A stretch of DNA of 16,542 bases from PBB1 sp043749095 (GCA_043749095.1 JAYVEB010000067.1:1-16542), one strand, 5' to 3'; shown: positions 7,132 through 16,468, counted from the first letter of the stretch. Notes: generated by a model not told the origin, from the sequence alone. Program-made: numbers and translations.

Positions 7132-7688
7132 CAGCGTGCGTTCGGTTCAGAGACGGGAGCGTCGCGGGCTTGCGCGGGATCAGCAACCAGACCGCGCAGC
7201 CAGGCCGCCCGCTTGATCAGCTCAGACAGGCCCTGCAGCCCCAGCAGCGCGAAGCCCAGCGGCAGCAGCGCCAACACCGGCCAGCGTATCAGGCCGCCGG
7301 CGTTGTTCGACATCTCGCCAGTCGCATAGGCGCGCGCCACGATCGGCCACGACAGGCTGATCACCATCACGACCAGCGGCAGCAGAAAGCACAGCACGCC
7401 GAAGATGTCGATCCAGGCCTGTGTGCGCTTCGACAGCCGACCCGACAGCACGTCGATGCGCACATGTGCCTGACGGCGCAGCGTGTCACCGGCGGCCAGC
7501 AGGAAGACCGCGGCGAACAGGTACCACTGGATTTCCAGGAAGGCGTTCGAGCTGGTGTTGAGCAGCTTGCGCACCACCGCGTTGCCGGCACTGATCAGCA
7601 CCGCGGCAAGCACCAGCCACGCCACCCAGCGCCCGACGGTTGCGTTCAGCCGGTCGATCAGGCCCGACAGATTGAGCAGGTTCAGCAC
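7131..7688 (-). CDS. dctQ: TRAP transporter small permease subunit DctQ
   Basis: Four-helix membrane subunit that pairs with DctM. Hydrophobic segments are WVAWLVLAAVLISAGNAVVRK, WYLFAAVFLLAAGDTLRR, IFGVLCFLLPLVVMVISL, and VLALLPLGFALLGLQGLSELI. The motifs NAFLEIQWYLF and LRRQAHVRIDVL are DctQ signatures. The frame is open to 8015, but the upstream part overlaps the DUF442 gene in another frame. The GTG at 7688 was chosen because it lies 10 bases after that gene's stop and gives a normal 185-residue length. The ribosome site before it is weak, and CTG or a start within the upstream gene cannot be excluded. No ATG lies near the N-terminus. Confidence 0.88.
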   Translation of the reverse strand: MLNLLNLSGLIDRLNATVGRWVAWLVLAAVLISAGNAVVRKLLNTSSNAFLEIQWYLFAAVFLLAAGDTLRRQAHVRIDVLSGRLSKRTQAWIDIFGVLCFLLPLVVMVISLSWPIVARAYATGEMSNNAGGLIRWPVLALLPLGFALLGLQGLSELIKRAAWLRGLVADPAQARDAPVSEPNAR

Positions 7689-7698
7689 CAGGCTCGAA

Positions 7699-8043
7699 TC
7701 AGGCCGATGTGGCGGCCTGGAACAGCTTGCCCGAGCGGGTGCCGGTGCGGCAGAACACCAGGATCGGCTTGGGCAGCGCGTCCAGCAGTTCGCGGAACCT
7801 CGCGATCTCTTCCGGGCTCTGGTAGCCCGGCGCAACCGGCAGGTGCGCGTAAGACAGCCCGGCTGCCGCGGCAGCGGCCTCGATCGCAACGCTGGTCGGC
7901 TGATCGGCGCCGCCTTCGTGGTCGGGCCGGTTGTTGATGACGCTCTTGAAACCGGCCTGGGCCAGCAGCGCCAGCGCAGCCGGTTCGAGTTGGGAGGTGG
8001 CGCTGACGTTGGCACTCAGGGCTTGCAGCGGTGGCAGGCTCAT
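7699..8043 (-). CDS. DUF442 / beta-lactamase hydrolase-like phosphatase
   Basis: A 114-residue protein of the TIGR01244/DUF442 group, related to dual-specificity phosphatases and sometimes fused to persulfide dioxygenase or rhodanese. The signature CX5R loop is complete: FCRTGTRSGKLF with Cys98 and Arg103. The upstream block FKSVINNRPDHEGGADQPT at 32-50 is also typical. Family members act as phosphatases or are linked with sulfur metabolism; the substrate here is unknown. It sits between yqeY (26 bases upstream) and dctQ (10 bases downstream), so it is probably co-transcribed with both. Confidence 0.88.
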   Translation of the reverse strand: MSLPPLQALSANVSATSQLEPAALALLAQAGFKSVINNRPDHEGGADQPTSVAIEAAAAAAGLSYAHLPVAPGYQSPEEIARFRELLDALPKPILVFCRTGTRSGKLFQAATSA

Positions 8044-8069
8044 GGGGATTCTCCTCGCGGGGCGTGGGT

Positions 8070-8516
8070 TCAGCGGGCCAGGGCTTGCTTGACGGCGGCC
8101 GACACCAGTCCCATGTCGGCCTTGCCGGCAAGCTGGGCCTTGACCGCCGCCATCACCTTGCCCATGTCGCCGGGGCCGGTGGCACCGAGTTCGGCGACGA
8201 TGGCCTGCACTTGCGCTGTGATCTCGTCGGCACCCAGGCGCTGCGGCAGGTAGCCCTCCAGCACCTTCAACTCGGCGGTTTCCTTGTCGACCAGGTCGGT
8301 GCGGCCGGCGGCGCCGAACTGCGAGATTGAGTCCTTGCGCTGCTTGATCAGCTTGTCGATGATGGCAATCACGGCCGCGTCGTCGAGAACGATGCGTTCA
8401 TCCACTTCGCGCTGCTTGCAGGCGGCGAGCAGCCCACGGATCGTCAACAGCAGGGGCGCGTCTTTGGCGCGCATCGCCATCTTCATGTCCTCGGTGATCT
8501 GATCTTTCATGCTCAT
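8070..8516 (-). CDS. yqeY: GatB/YqeY domain protein
   Basis: A 148-residue cytoplasmic protein consisting only of the YqeY domain, which resembles the tRNA-binding tail of the GatB amidotransferase subunit. Its cellular role is not established. Typical features are the start MKDQITEDMKMAMRAKD, LLLTIRGLLAACKQREVDER, LIKQRKDSISQF, ETAELKVLEGYLPQRL, and a C-terminal GDMGKVMAAVKAQLAGKADMGLVSAAVKQ. The ATG at 8516 and a second at 8510 are both possible, and neither has a clear Shine-Dalgarno site. It follows rpsU, as in many proteobacteria, but is separated from it by a terminator hairpin. Confidence 0.93.
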   Translation of the reverse strand: MSMKDQITEDMKMAMRAKDAPLLLTIRGLLAACKQREVDERIVLDDAAVIAIIDKLIKQRKDSISQFGAAGRTDLVDKETAELKVLEGYLPQRLGADEITAQVQAIVAELGATGPGDMGKVMAAVKAQLAGKADMGLVSAAVKQALAR

Positions 8517-8564
8517 GGTGGGCGCGTCCGTGGGGTGTTGATCGTGCGGAAAAGTCCGCCAAGC

Positions 8565-8594
8565 AAAGAAAAAGCCCGCAATGAGCGGGCCTTT
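8565..8594 (-). terminator. Rho-independent terminator of rpsU
   Basis: On the minus strand GCCCGC (8590-8585), loop TCATT, GCGGGC (8579-8574), then the T-rich run TTTTTCTTT (8573-8565). It begins 19 bases after the rpsU stop. It should separate most rpsU transcripts from yqeY. A smaller GCGGA/TCCGC hairpin follows at 8559-8546. Confidence 0.85.
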
Positions 8595-8613
8595 CGGTAG
8601 CGCGAGAAGGCTG

Positions 8614-8826
8614 TCAGAACAGCTTTTTCGGCAACTGCATGCTGCGCACGCGCTTGAAGTGGCGCTTCACTGCTGCTGCTTTTTTGCGTTTCCGCTCGGC
8701 GGTCGGCTTTTCGTAGAACTCGCGTGCCCGCAGGTCGGTCAGCAGGCCGAGTTTCTCGATGGTGCGCTTGAAGCGGCGCAGTGCCACGTCGAATGGCTCG
8801 TTTTCTTTCACGCGAATCGTAGTCAT
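8614..8826 (-). CDS. rpsU: 30S ribosomal protein S21
   Basis: Small basic protein of the 30S subunit needed for initiation on natural mRNAs. The 70 residues start MTTIRVKENEPFDVALRRFKR and contain the LRAREFYEKPTAERKRKKAAAVKRH block, ending in a basic RVRSMQLPKKLF tail. Length and sequence are standard for betaproteobacteria. The ATG at 8826 is the family start; the longer open frame upstream has no S21 character. The gene has its own promoter, with a predicted leader of about 115 bases, and its own terminator. dnaG, a frequent neighbour of rpsU-yqeY elsewhere, is not here. Confidence 0.96.
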   Translation of the reverse strand: MTTIRVKENEPFDVALRRFKRTIEKLGLLTDLRAREFYEKPTAERKRKKAAAVKRHFKRVRSMQLPKKLF

Positions 8827-8947
8827 GTATCGATTGAATCCAGATTGATGTGCTTGGGGCGGGATGCTCGACATCGAAACGGAAGGTCCGGACTCTCGAG
8901 TCGCGCAAGCAAACCACCACAAAGCGTGTTTGCCAGCAAAGCGCAAG

Positions 8948-8976
8948 ATTATAGACAGCCATCTGGATGCTGGCAA
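8948..8976 (-). promoter_or_regulatory. Near-consensus sigma-70 promoter for rpsU
   Basis: On the minus strand, -35 TTGCCA (8976-8971), a 17-base spacer, and -10 TATAAT (8953-8948). Only one base of the -35 departs from clear consensus form (TTGCCA against TTGACA). Transcription should start near 8941, giving a leader of about 115 bases before the rpsU ATG. The -35 box is 11 bases from the yhiN stop. Confidence 0.85.
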
Positions 8977-8987
8977 CCTAAGCTGTT

Positions 8988-10232
8988 TCAATGAGCTGGC
9001 GGGTTGGTCGGCGCCGACAGCGCGCCGGCACAAGCGGCCGCGCTGGCCCAGGCCCACTGGAAGTTGTAGCCGCCCAGCCAGCCGGTCACATCGACCACCT
9101 CGCCGATGAAGTGCAGGCCCGGCACCCGCTTGCTTTCCAGCGTGGTCGAACTGAGCTCGCGGGTGTCGACGCCACCGGCGGTGACCTCGGCCTTGCGGTA
9201 GCCCTCGGTGCCGCTGGGCACCAGTTGCCATTGCTTCAGGCTGGCGGCGAGTGTGGCCAGATCGCGGTCGCGCAGGTCGGGCATCGACCGGTCGGCGATG
9301 TCCGGCTGGCTCAGCAGCCAGGTGTCTGCCAGGCGCCGCGGCAGCCATTCGGCCAGCTCGTTGGACAGCTTGCGGCGCGAGGTCGCCTTGGCCGCGGTCA
9401 GCGCATCTTGCAGATCGTGCTGCGGGACCAGGTCCAGCACCAGCGGCGTGCCCGGTCGCCAGTAGCTTGAAATCTGCAGCACGGCCGGCCCGCTCAGGCC
9501 CCGGTGGGTGAACAGCAGGTCTTCGGTGAACTCGCCACCGCTCTTGCTGCGGCCTTTGCCGTTGCCGCTATCGCCGTCGGTGGACACGACCGCCTCCAGC
9601 GACAAGCCGGCGAGCGCGACGAAGGGTTGCCACGCCGCGGCGTCGAAGGTCAAGGGCACCAGCGCCGGACGCGTCTCGACGATCGCATGGCCGAACTGCC
9701 GCGCCAGGCGGTGGCCGAAGTCGGTGGCGCCGATCTTCGGGATCGACAGGCCTCCGGTCGCAACGACGACGCGCGCGGCGCGTACCGGCCCACGGTCGGT
9801 GGCGATCTCGAAGCCGCCAGCGCTGTGCGTGACCGCATGCACCGCGCAGGGCTGCCAGCGCGTCACCGCCCCGGTGTCACACTCGCGCAGCAACATGGCG
9901 ATGATGTCTGCGCTGGACTCGTCGCAGAACAGCTGGCCCTTGTGCTTTTCGTGGAAGGCGATGCGGTGCCGCTGCAGCAGCGCGATGAAATCATGGGGCG
10001 TGTAGCGGGCCAGCGCCGAGCGGCAGAACGCCGGGTTGGCCGACAGGAACTGGGCCGGCGTGGTGTCGCGGTTGGTGAAGTTGCAGCGCCCACCACCGGA
10101 AATGCGGATCTTCTCGGCGACGCGTTCGGCGTGGTCCATCAGCAGCACCCGCGCGCCGCGCTGTCCGGCGATCGCCGCGCAGTGCAGCCCGGCGGCGCCG
10201 GCGCCGATGATCACCGCGTCGAAATGCTGCAT
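8988..10232 (-). CDS. YhiN/HI0933-type FAD-dependent flavoprotein
   Basis: Putative NAD(P)/FAD-dependent oxidoreductase of the HI0933 (BaiN/YhiN) family; the reaction is not established. The 414 residues begin with the dinucleotide-binding loop IIGAGAAGLHCA at 8-19. The family signature SGGGRCNFTNRD follows at 45-56, VVVATGGLSIPKIGATDFGH lies mid-protein, FTHRGLSGPAVLQISSYW comes later, and the C-terminal FAD-contact motif is FIGEVVDVTGWLGGYNFQWAWASA. The ATG at 10232 puts the GxGxxG loop at the usual place; a longer frame to 10397 overlaps ppsR. It follows ppsR by 26 bases in the same direction, suggesting co-transcription. No terminator is visible before the rpsU promoter. Confidence 0.93.
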   Translation of the reverse strand: MQHFDAVIIGAGAAGLHCAAIAGQRGARVLLMDHAERVAEKIRISGGGRCNFTNRDTTPAQFLSANPAFCRSALARYTPHDFIALLQRHRIAFHEKHKGQLFCDESSADIIAMLLRECDTGAVTRWQPCAVHAVTHSAGGFEIATDRGPVRAARVVVATGGLSIPKIGATDFGHRLARQFGHAIVETRPALVPLTFDAAAWQPFVALAGLSLEAVVSTDGDSGNGKGRSKSGGEFTEDLLFTHRGLSGPAVLQISSYWRPGTPLVLDLVPQHDLQDALTAAKATSRRKLSNELAEWLPRRLADTWLLSQPDIADRSMPDLRDRDLATLAASLKQWQLVPSGTEGYRKAEVTAGGVDTRELSSTTLESKRVPGLHFIGEVVDVTGWLGGYNFQWAWASAAACAGALSAPTNPPAH

Positions 10233-10258
10233 CGGCGAGGATGATACGAGTCGGAAAG

Positions 10259-11080
10259 TCAATACATCAGCCGGTCGGGACGGATGTCTCTGAGAATGGT
10301 GGTGGCGATCTCTTCGATCGATTTGTGGGTCGACGACAGCCAGGCGATGCCGGCCTTGCGCATCATCGTCTCCGCCGCGCGCACCTCGTAGCGGCAATTG
10401 TCCAAAGAGGCGTACTTGCTGTCAGGCCGTCGCTCGGTGCGGATCTGGTTCAGCCGCACCGGATCGATCGTCAGACCAAAGCATTTCTGCTTGTAAGCCG
10501 CCAGGGTCGACGGAATGTGGCCGCGCTCGAAATCCTCGGGAATCAGCGGGTAGTTCGCCGCCTTGATGCCGTGCTGCATGGCCAGGTACAGCGAGGTCGG
10601 CGTCTTGCCGCTGCGGCTGACCCCAACCAGGATCACATCGGCTGACAGCAGGTTCTTCGACGACTGGCCGTCGTCATGGGCAAGCGAGAAGTTGATCGCC
10701 TCGATGCGGTCGGTGTACTCCTGGCTTTTCGACACATCGGGGAAGCGTCCGACCCGGTGGTTGGACTTGACGCCGAATTCGGCTTCGAGCGGCTCGATGA
10801 AGGTGTTGAACAGGTCGAGCACCAGGCCGGTGCAGTTCTCCTTGACGATGGCCTGCACCGCCGGGTCGATCAGCGTGACGAAGACGATGGGCTTAAGGCC
10901 TTCGGTTTCGGCGGCGTGATTGATTTCGCGCATCACCTGGTGTGCCTTGTCGACGGTATCGATGAACGGTCGGCGCACATGGTGCGGCCGGATCGAGAAC
11001 TGGTTCAGGATCGAATTGCCGAAGGTCTCGGCGGTGATGCCCGTGCCGTCAGAGACGAAGAAGACTGTGCGATTCGACAT
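10259..11080 (-). CDS. ppsR: PEP synthase regulatory kinase/phosphotransferase
   Basis: DUF299 protein that inactivates PEP synthase by ADP-dependent phosphorylation of a Thr next to its catalytic His, and reactivates it by Pi-dependent dephosphorylation. The 273 residues start with TVFFVSDGTGITAETFGNSIL at 5-25 and carry the P-loop-like GVSRSGKTPTSLYLA from 153. NYPLIPEDF follows, and near the end GLTIDPVRLNQIRTERRP and WLSSTHKSIEEIATTI. Its target gene ppsA is divergent, 219 bases away, which fits the assignment. The flavoprotein gene follows it downstream. Confidence 0.96.
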   Translation of the reverse strand: MSNRTVFFVSDGTGITAETFGNSILNQFSIRPHHVRRPFIDTVDKAHQVMREINHAAETEGLKPIVFVTLIDPAVQAIVKENCTGLVLDLFNTFIEPLEAEFGVKSNHRVGRFPDVSKSQEYTDRIEAINFSLAHDDGQSSKNLLSADVILVGVSRSGKTPTSLYLAMQHGIKAANYPLIPEDFERGHIPSTLAAYKQKCFGLTIDPVRLNQIRTERRPDSKYASLDNCRYEVRAAETMMRKAGIAWLSSTHKSIEEIATTILRDIRPDRLMY

Positions 11081-11299
11081 GGAGGCCGGCCTCTCGGGTG
11101 GGTAACCAGACGCATGATAGGGATTTCAACCGTAAACTCGGTGCAACTCTTCTGCCCATGTCTCTGCCAATCTGCCGCCCGCCTTGTGCAACCGCTGCAT
11201 TCGATGCGCGCGGCGGTGGATGGTTGCCCTCGAAGCTTCGCTCGGGCCCAGCACATGTTTCGCAGGTCGCACCGGTTTTTCACACTACGGAGCTTTTTC
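11081..11299. promoter_or_regulatory. Divergent ppsR/ppsA intergenic region
   Basis: 219 bases between the two starts. TATCAT on the minus strand (11119-11114) is a possible -10 for ppsR but lacks a good -35. A 10-bp palindrome CGAAGCTTCG lies at 11231-11240 on the ppsA side. GGAG at 11289-11292 is the ppsA ribosome site, 7 bases before the ATG. Shared control of kinase and target from this region is plausible but not shown by the sequence. Confidence 0.4.
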
Positions 11300-13708
<2,409 letters not shown>

Positions 13709-13714
13709 CGCTCC

Positions 13715-14380
13715 TCAAACAAGGCCGTCGAACGGGCGCACATCGGCCCGGTCGGCGACCTGCATCACCTCTTGCGGTCTTGCGGGTGTCTGCAACCGTT
13801 GCAGCTCTTGCGCGGTGTTGGCGTTGGCGAAGGCCGCTTCGTCATCGAACATCACCGTGGCACAGCAGTGCAAAGCGGCCCAGCGCTCGACCTGGCGCTG
13901 GCCGCTGGCGATGAATTCGAGCAGGCCAGCTTGCAGGCCGGACGCCATCAGGCAGAACACCGGTTGCACCTGCATGCGGCCGTCGGAACTGCGCGTGGCG
14001 GCCACCGCGATCTGCGCGTCCTGCGTGATCAAGCCAGCCACCAGCCGCGCGACTAAGTCGGTCGGAAAGTTCGGCGTGTCGCAGGGCACGGTGACCAGAT
14101 ACGGCGTGGTGCAATGTTCCAACCCAGCCAGAAAACCCGCCAGCGGCCCTGAATGGTCGGCGATGGCATCGGCCCACACCGGCACGCCGAACGATTCGTA
14201 GGTGTCAAGGCGGCGATTGGCACTGATCATCACCGTGCCGACCTGCGGCACCAGCCTCTGCATTGCGTGTAGCGCGAGCGGTGTGCCCAGGTGGTTCTGC
14301 AAGCCCTTGTCGACGCCACCCATCCGGCTGCCCCGGCCGCCGGCCAGGATCAGGCCGGTGATGTGTTCAGTGGGGATCAT
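13715..14380 (-). CDS. mobA: Molybdenum cofactor guanylyltransferase
   Basis: Attaches GMP to molybdenum-molybdopterin, making the bis-MGD cofactor of DMSO-reductase-type enzymes. The 221-residue protein has the nucleotidyltransferase loop GLILAGGRGSRMGGVDKGLQ at 9-28, SANRRLDTY at 53-61, DHSGPLAGFLAGL at 75-87, and VPCDTPNFP at 98-106 with the metal-binding-type Asp101. The ATG at 14380 was chosen over the TTG at 14416, which would add 12 residues not seen in the family. It follows moaA by 73 bases. moeA, often the next gene in this cluster, is absent, and ppsA converges instead. Confidence 0.95.
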   Translation of the reverse strand: MIPTEHITGLILAGGRGSRMGGVDKGLQNHLGTPLALHAMQRLVPQVGTVMISANRRLDTYESFGVPVWADAIADHSGPLAGFLAGLEHCTTPYLVTVPCDTPNFPTDLVARLVAGLITQDAQIAVAATRSSDGRMQVQPVFCLMASGLQAGLLEFIASGQRQVERWAALHCCATVMFDDEAAFANANTAQELQRLQTPARPQEVMQVADRADVRPFDGLV

Positions 14381-14453
14381 CGGCGGTGGCCTGACCGTGA
14401 GGGGGCGTCGATGCAAAGGCTGTGGTGGCCGTGAGGCGAGAGGTCATGCCTGC

Positions 14454-15581
14454 TCACCCACCGATGTAATGCATCTCGACCCGGCGCGGCTCGGCGCCGT
14501 CGATGCCAGTCACAGCCTTGCCCCCCAAGGCCCGCAACTCCGAATACCGATCCCCCCGCTGCTGCCACACGCCCCCGATCGCGCTGGCGATTTCCAGATC
14601 ACTCGCCCCGCCCCGCAGCAGTGCGCGCAGGTCGTGGCCGTGGGTGGCGAACAGGCACAGGAACAGCTTGCCTTCGGTGGACAGCCGCGCTCGGTTGCAG
14701 TCGCGGCAAAAGGCTTGCGTGACGCTCGATATCACGCCGATCTCGCCTGCACCGTCCCGGTATCGCCAGCGCTGCGCAGTTTCGCCGGGCTCGCTCGCTG
14801 CCATGCGTTCAAGCGGATGGACTTCGTTGATCCGCGCGATGATTTCGGCCGACGGCAGCACCTCGTCCGTGCGCCAGCCGTTGGTGGCGCCGACGTCCAT
14901 GTACTCGATGAAGCGCAGCACCACCTTCGTGTTCCGGAAGTGCGCTGCCATCGGCAGGATTTCGTGGTCGTTGCTGCCGCGCTTGACCACCATGTTGACC
15001 TTGATCGGCCCGAGGCCGGCGCGCTCGGCGGCCTCGATGCCTTTGAGCACGTCGGCGACCGGGAAGTCCATGTCGTTCATGCGCCGGAACACCGTGTCGT
15101 CGAGCGCGTCGAGGCTGATGGTGATGCGCTGCAGCCCCGCATCGCGCAAGGCCTGCGCCTTCTTCGCGAGCAGCGAGGCGTTGGTGGTCAGCGTCAGATC
15201 GACCGGTTTGCCTTCGGGTGTGTGCAGCTCGCTCAGCAGGCGCACCAGCTCGACCAGCCCCTTGCGCAGCAGAGGTTCGCCGCCGGTCAGCCGAATCTTG
15301 TGCACGCCATGCGCGACGAACAGCCGCGCCAGCCGGGTGATCTCCTCGAAGCTCAGCAGCGAGCCCTGCGGCAGGAAGTCGTAGCGCGGGTCGAACACCG
15401 CTTTCGGCATGCAGTAGCTGCAGCGGAAGTTGCAGCGGTCGGTGACCGAGATGCGCAGATCGCGCAGCGGGCGCGCGAACTGGTCGCGCAGCGATCCGGT
15501 GGGCGCGCTGAGGTCCGCCGGGATGATCGGCACGGCCGATGCATAGCGGTGATCGGCCAGCGGAATCACTTTCTCAACCAT
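14454..15581 (-). CDS. moaA: GTP 3',8-cyclase MoaA
   Basis: Radical-SAM enzyme that cyclises GTP to 3',8-cyclo-7,8-dihydro-GTP, the first step of molybdopterin synthesis. The 375 residues carry the N-terminal iron-sulfur motif CNFRCSYC (Cys50, Cys54, Cys57), the SAM-binding GGEPLLR at 100-106, and TTNASLLAKKA. The second cluster motif is CRDCNRARLSTEGKLFLCLF (Cys292, Cys295, Cys309), and the conserved C-terminal Gly-Gly is present (HYIGG). It has about 35 extra residues before the core compared with E. coli MoaA, common in betaproteobacteria. It is upstream of mobA, probably one transcript. moaC, moaD and moaE are not in the window. Confidence 0.97.
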   Translation of the reverse strand: MVEKVIPLADHRYASAVPIIPADLSAPTGSLRDQFARPLRDLRISVTDRCNFRCSYCMPKAVFDPRYDFLPQGSLLSFEEITRLARLFVAHGVHKIRLTGGEPLLRKGLVELVRLLSELHTPEGKPVDLTLTTNASLLAKKAQALRDAGLQRITISLDALDDTVFRRMNDMDFPVADVLKGIEAAERAGLGPIKVNMVVKRGSNDHEILPMAAHFRNTKVVLRFIEYMDVGATNGWRTDEVLPSAEIIARINEVHPLERMAASEPGETAQRWRYRDGAGEIGVISSVTQAFCRDCNRARLSTEGKLFLCLFATHGHDLRALLRGGASDLEIASAIGGVWQQRGDRYSELRALGGKAVTGIDGAEPRRVEMHYIGG

Positions 15582-15657
15582 GGCCGAATTGTGAACGCAG
15601 GGCTGCGGATCGCGGCCTTCGCGGTCATCGCGCTAAAGGGTCAGAGGCGCCGGTGTT

Positions 15658-16206
15658 TCAGCGGGCGCTGGCCCCGGTCTGCGCCTCGGCCTGGGGCACC
15701 AGATTCAGTGCGGGCCCGGCGCGCCGGGCGCCGTTGAAGCGCTGGCTCCAGTAGGCATAGCGCATGTCGTCGACGCGCACCGCGCCGCCGGTGGCTGGCG
15801 AATGGATGAACTTGCCGTCACCGACGTAGATGCCCACATGCGAGAAGGTGTGCCGCATCGTGTTGAAGAACACCAGGTCCCCGGGGCGCAACTCGTCACG
15901 CCCGACCTTCATCAGGCCTGCGGCGTTCGCCTGTTCGTCGGCGCGGCGCGGCAGCACCAGGCCCAGGCTCATCTCGAAGATGTGGCGAGTGAAGCCGCTG
16001 CAATCGAAGCCGGTGGCTTCGGTCGTTCCGCCGCGCCGGTACGGCACGCCCAAAAAGTTCATCGCGGTCAGCACCATGTCGGAGGCGCCATCGCGCACCT
16101 TCTGCGCCAGCGAGGGCGCGACGCTGGTCACACTGGCGACTACGTTGGTCGCATTGGGGGGCAGCAGGCCGCGATCGATCAGCAATCGCGTCACCGCATC
16201 GGGCAA
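15658..16206 (-). CDS. NlpC/P60 (C40) peptidoglycan hydrolase, 5' end interrupted
   Basis: Cell-wall endopeptidase of the NlpC/P60 family, which cuts gamma-D-Glu to diamino-acid bonds in stem peptides outside the cytoplasm. The catalytic set is complete: Cys69 in FDCSGFTRHIF, His123 in SHVGIYVGDG, and His135 in KFIHSP, with RPGDLVFF between. The only usable standard start is TTG at 16206 (182 residues), which lacks a signal peptide. Upstream codons in the same frame, 16296-16207, read LAAATVCWQPLALASPNTAP and on, clearly a signal peptide, but they run straight into a mobile element at 16296 with no start codon. The gene has therefore probably lost its native start and export signal by insertion and may be a pseudogene. 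It lies 76 bases upstream of moaA. Confidence 0.85.
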   Translation of the reverse strand: MPDAVTRLLIDRGLLPPNATNVVASVTSVAPSLAQKVRDGASDMVLTAMNFLGVPYRRGGTTEATGFDCSGFTRHIFEMSLGLVLPRRADEQANAAGLMKVGRDELRPGDLVFFNTMRHTFSHVGIYVGDGKFIHSPATGGAVRVDDMRYAYWSQRFNGARRAGPALNLVPQAEAQTGASAR

Positions 16207-16296
16207 GCCGTTGGGTGCGCTGTTGTGTGAGGCGTCGGGCGCGGTGTTGGGTGACGCCAGCGCCAGCGGCTGCCAGCAGACCGTTGCGGCGGCTAG
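16207..16296 (-). pseudogene. Orphaned signal-peptide segment of the NlpC/P60 gene
   Basis: In frame with the hydrolase, these 30 codons encode the hydrophobic core LLAAATVCWQPLALA (first residues abutting the element), a likely cleavage site after ALA, and a Ser/Asn/Pro-rich linker. No ATG, GTG or TTG lies between here and the in-frame TGA at 16407-16405, within the inserted element. The missing start codon should lie on the far side of the insertion sequence, outside the window. Confidence 0.65.
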
Positions 16297-16449
16297 GAGT
16301 CTGGGCGGCAGGAATATTCCAAAATGATGGCTTGATTTCCGAGCTTCCAGAATCGCGCAGGAGCGATTTTCTCGAGCTTGCCAAGGGGTAAGGAACCCCT
16401 GGAATCACGAGTTTTCACGACAGCGGCCTTCTGCCGCCCAGACTCCTAG
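16293..16449. mobile_element. 149-bp MITE-like element with flanking CTAG duplications
   Basis: The element itself is 16297-16445. Its ends are perfect 15-bp inverted repeats, GAGTCTGGGCGGCAG (16297-16311) and the complement at 16431-16445. It is bounded by CTAG at 16293-16296 and 16446-16449, which looks like a 4-bp target duplication. It is too short for a transposase. Inside are GGAATATTCC (palindrome, 16311-16320), AATCGC/GCGATT (16351-16368), and AGGGGT/ACCCCT (16384-16400). The terminus nearly equals that of the adjoining insertion sequence, so the same transposase probably mobilises it. It separates the NlpC/P60 gene from its start. Confidence 0.65.
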
Positions 16450-16468
16450 GGGTCTGGGCGGCAGAAGG
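16427..16468. repeat. 42-base near-perfect palindrome at element junction
   Basis: The 17-bp arms 16427-16443 (CCTTCTGCCGCCCAGAC) and 16452-16468 are perfect complements around TCCTAGGG, which itself contains the palindrome CCTAGG. It is formed by the right end of the 149-bp element and the left end of the next insertion sequence meeting at a shared CTAG. As RNA or single-stranded DNA it would form a very stable hairpin. Confidence 0.9.

Noticed and set aside
5732..7186. 484-codon open frame on the minus strand in the dctM region
   Set aside because: It shares the strand but not the frame of dctM. The product is Arg/Ala/Asp-rich and lacks membrane helices, whereas the dctM frame gives a textbook permease.
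10676..11299. Upstream extension of ppsA
   Set aside because: The open frame runs antisense through ppsR and has no PEP synthase features. The ATG at 11300 has a ribosome site and matches the family start.
14202..15737. 511-codon open frame on the plus strand across mobA and moaA
   Set aside because: It lies antisense to two genes with complete catalytic motifs, and its translation is His/Arg/Gln-rich with no recognisable domain. It is a GC-rich shadow frame.
15896..16408. 170-codon open frame on the minus strand over the NlpC/P60 5' region
   Set aside because: It is in a different frame from the hydrolase, starts with GTG inside the mobile element, and becomes Arg/Gln-rich. The LLAAAG stretch is the frame shadow of the true signal peptide.
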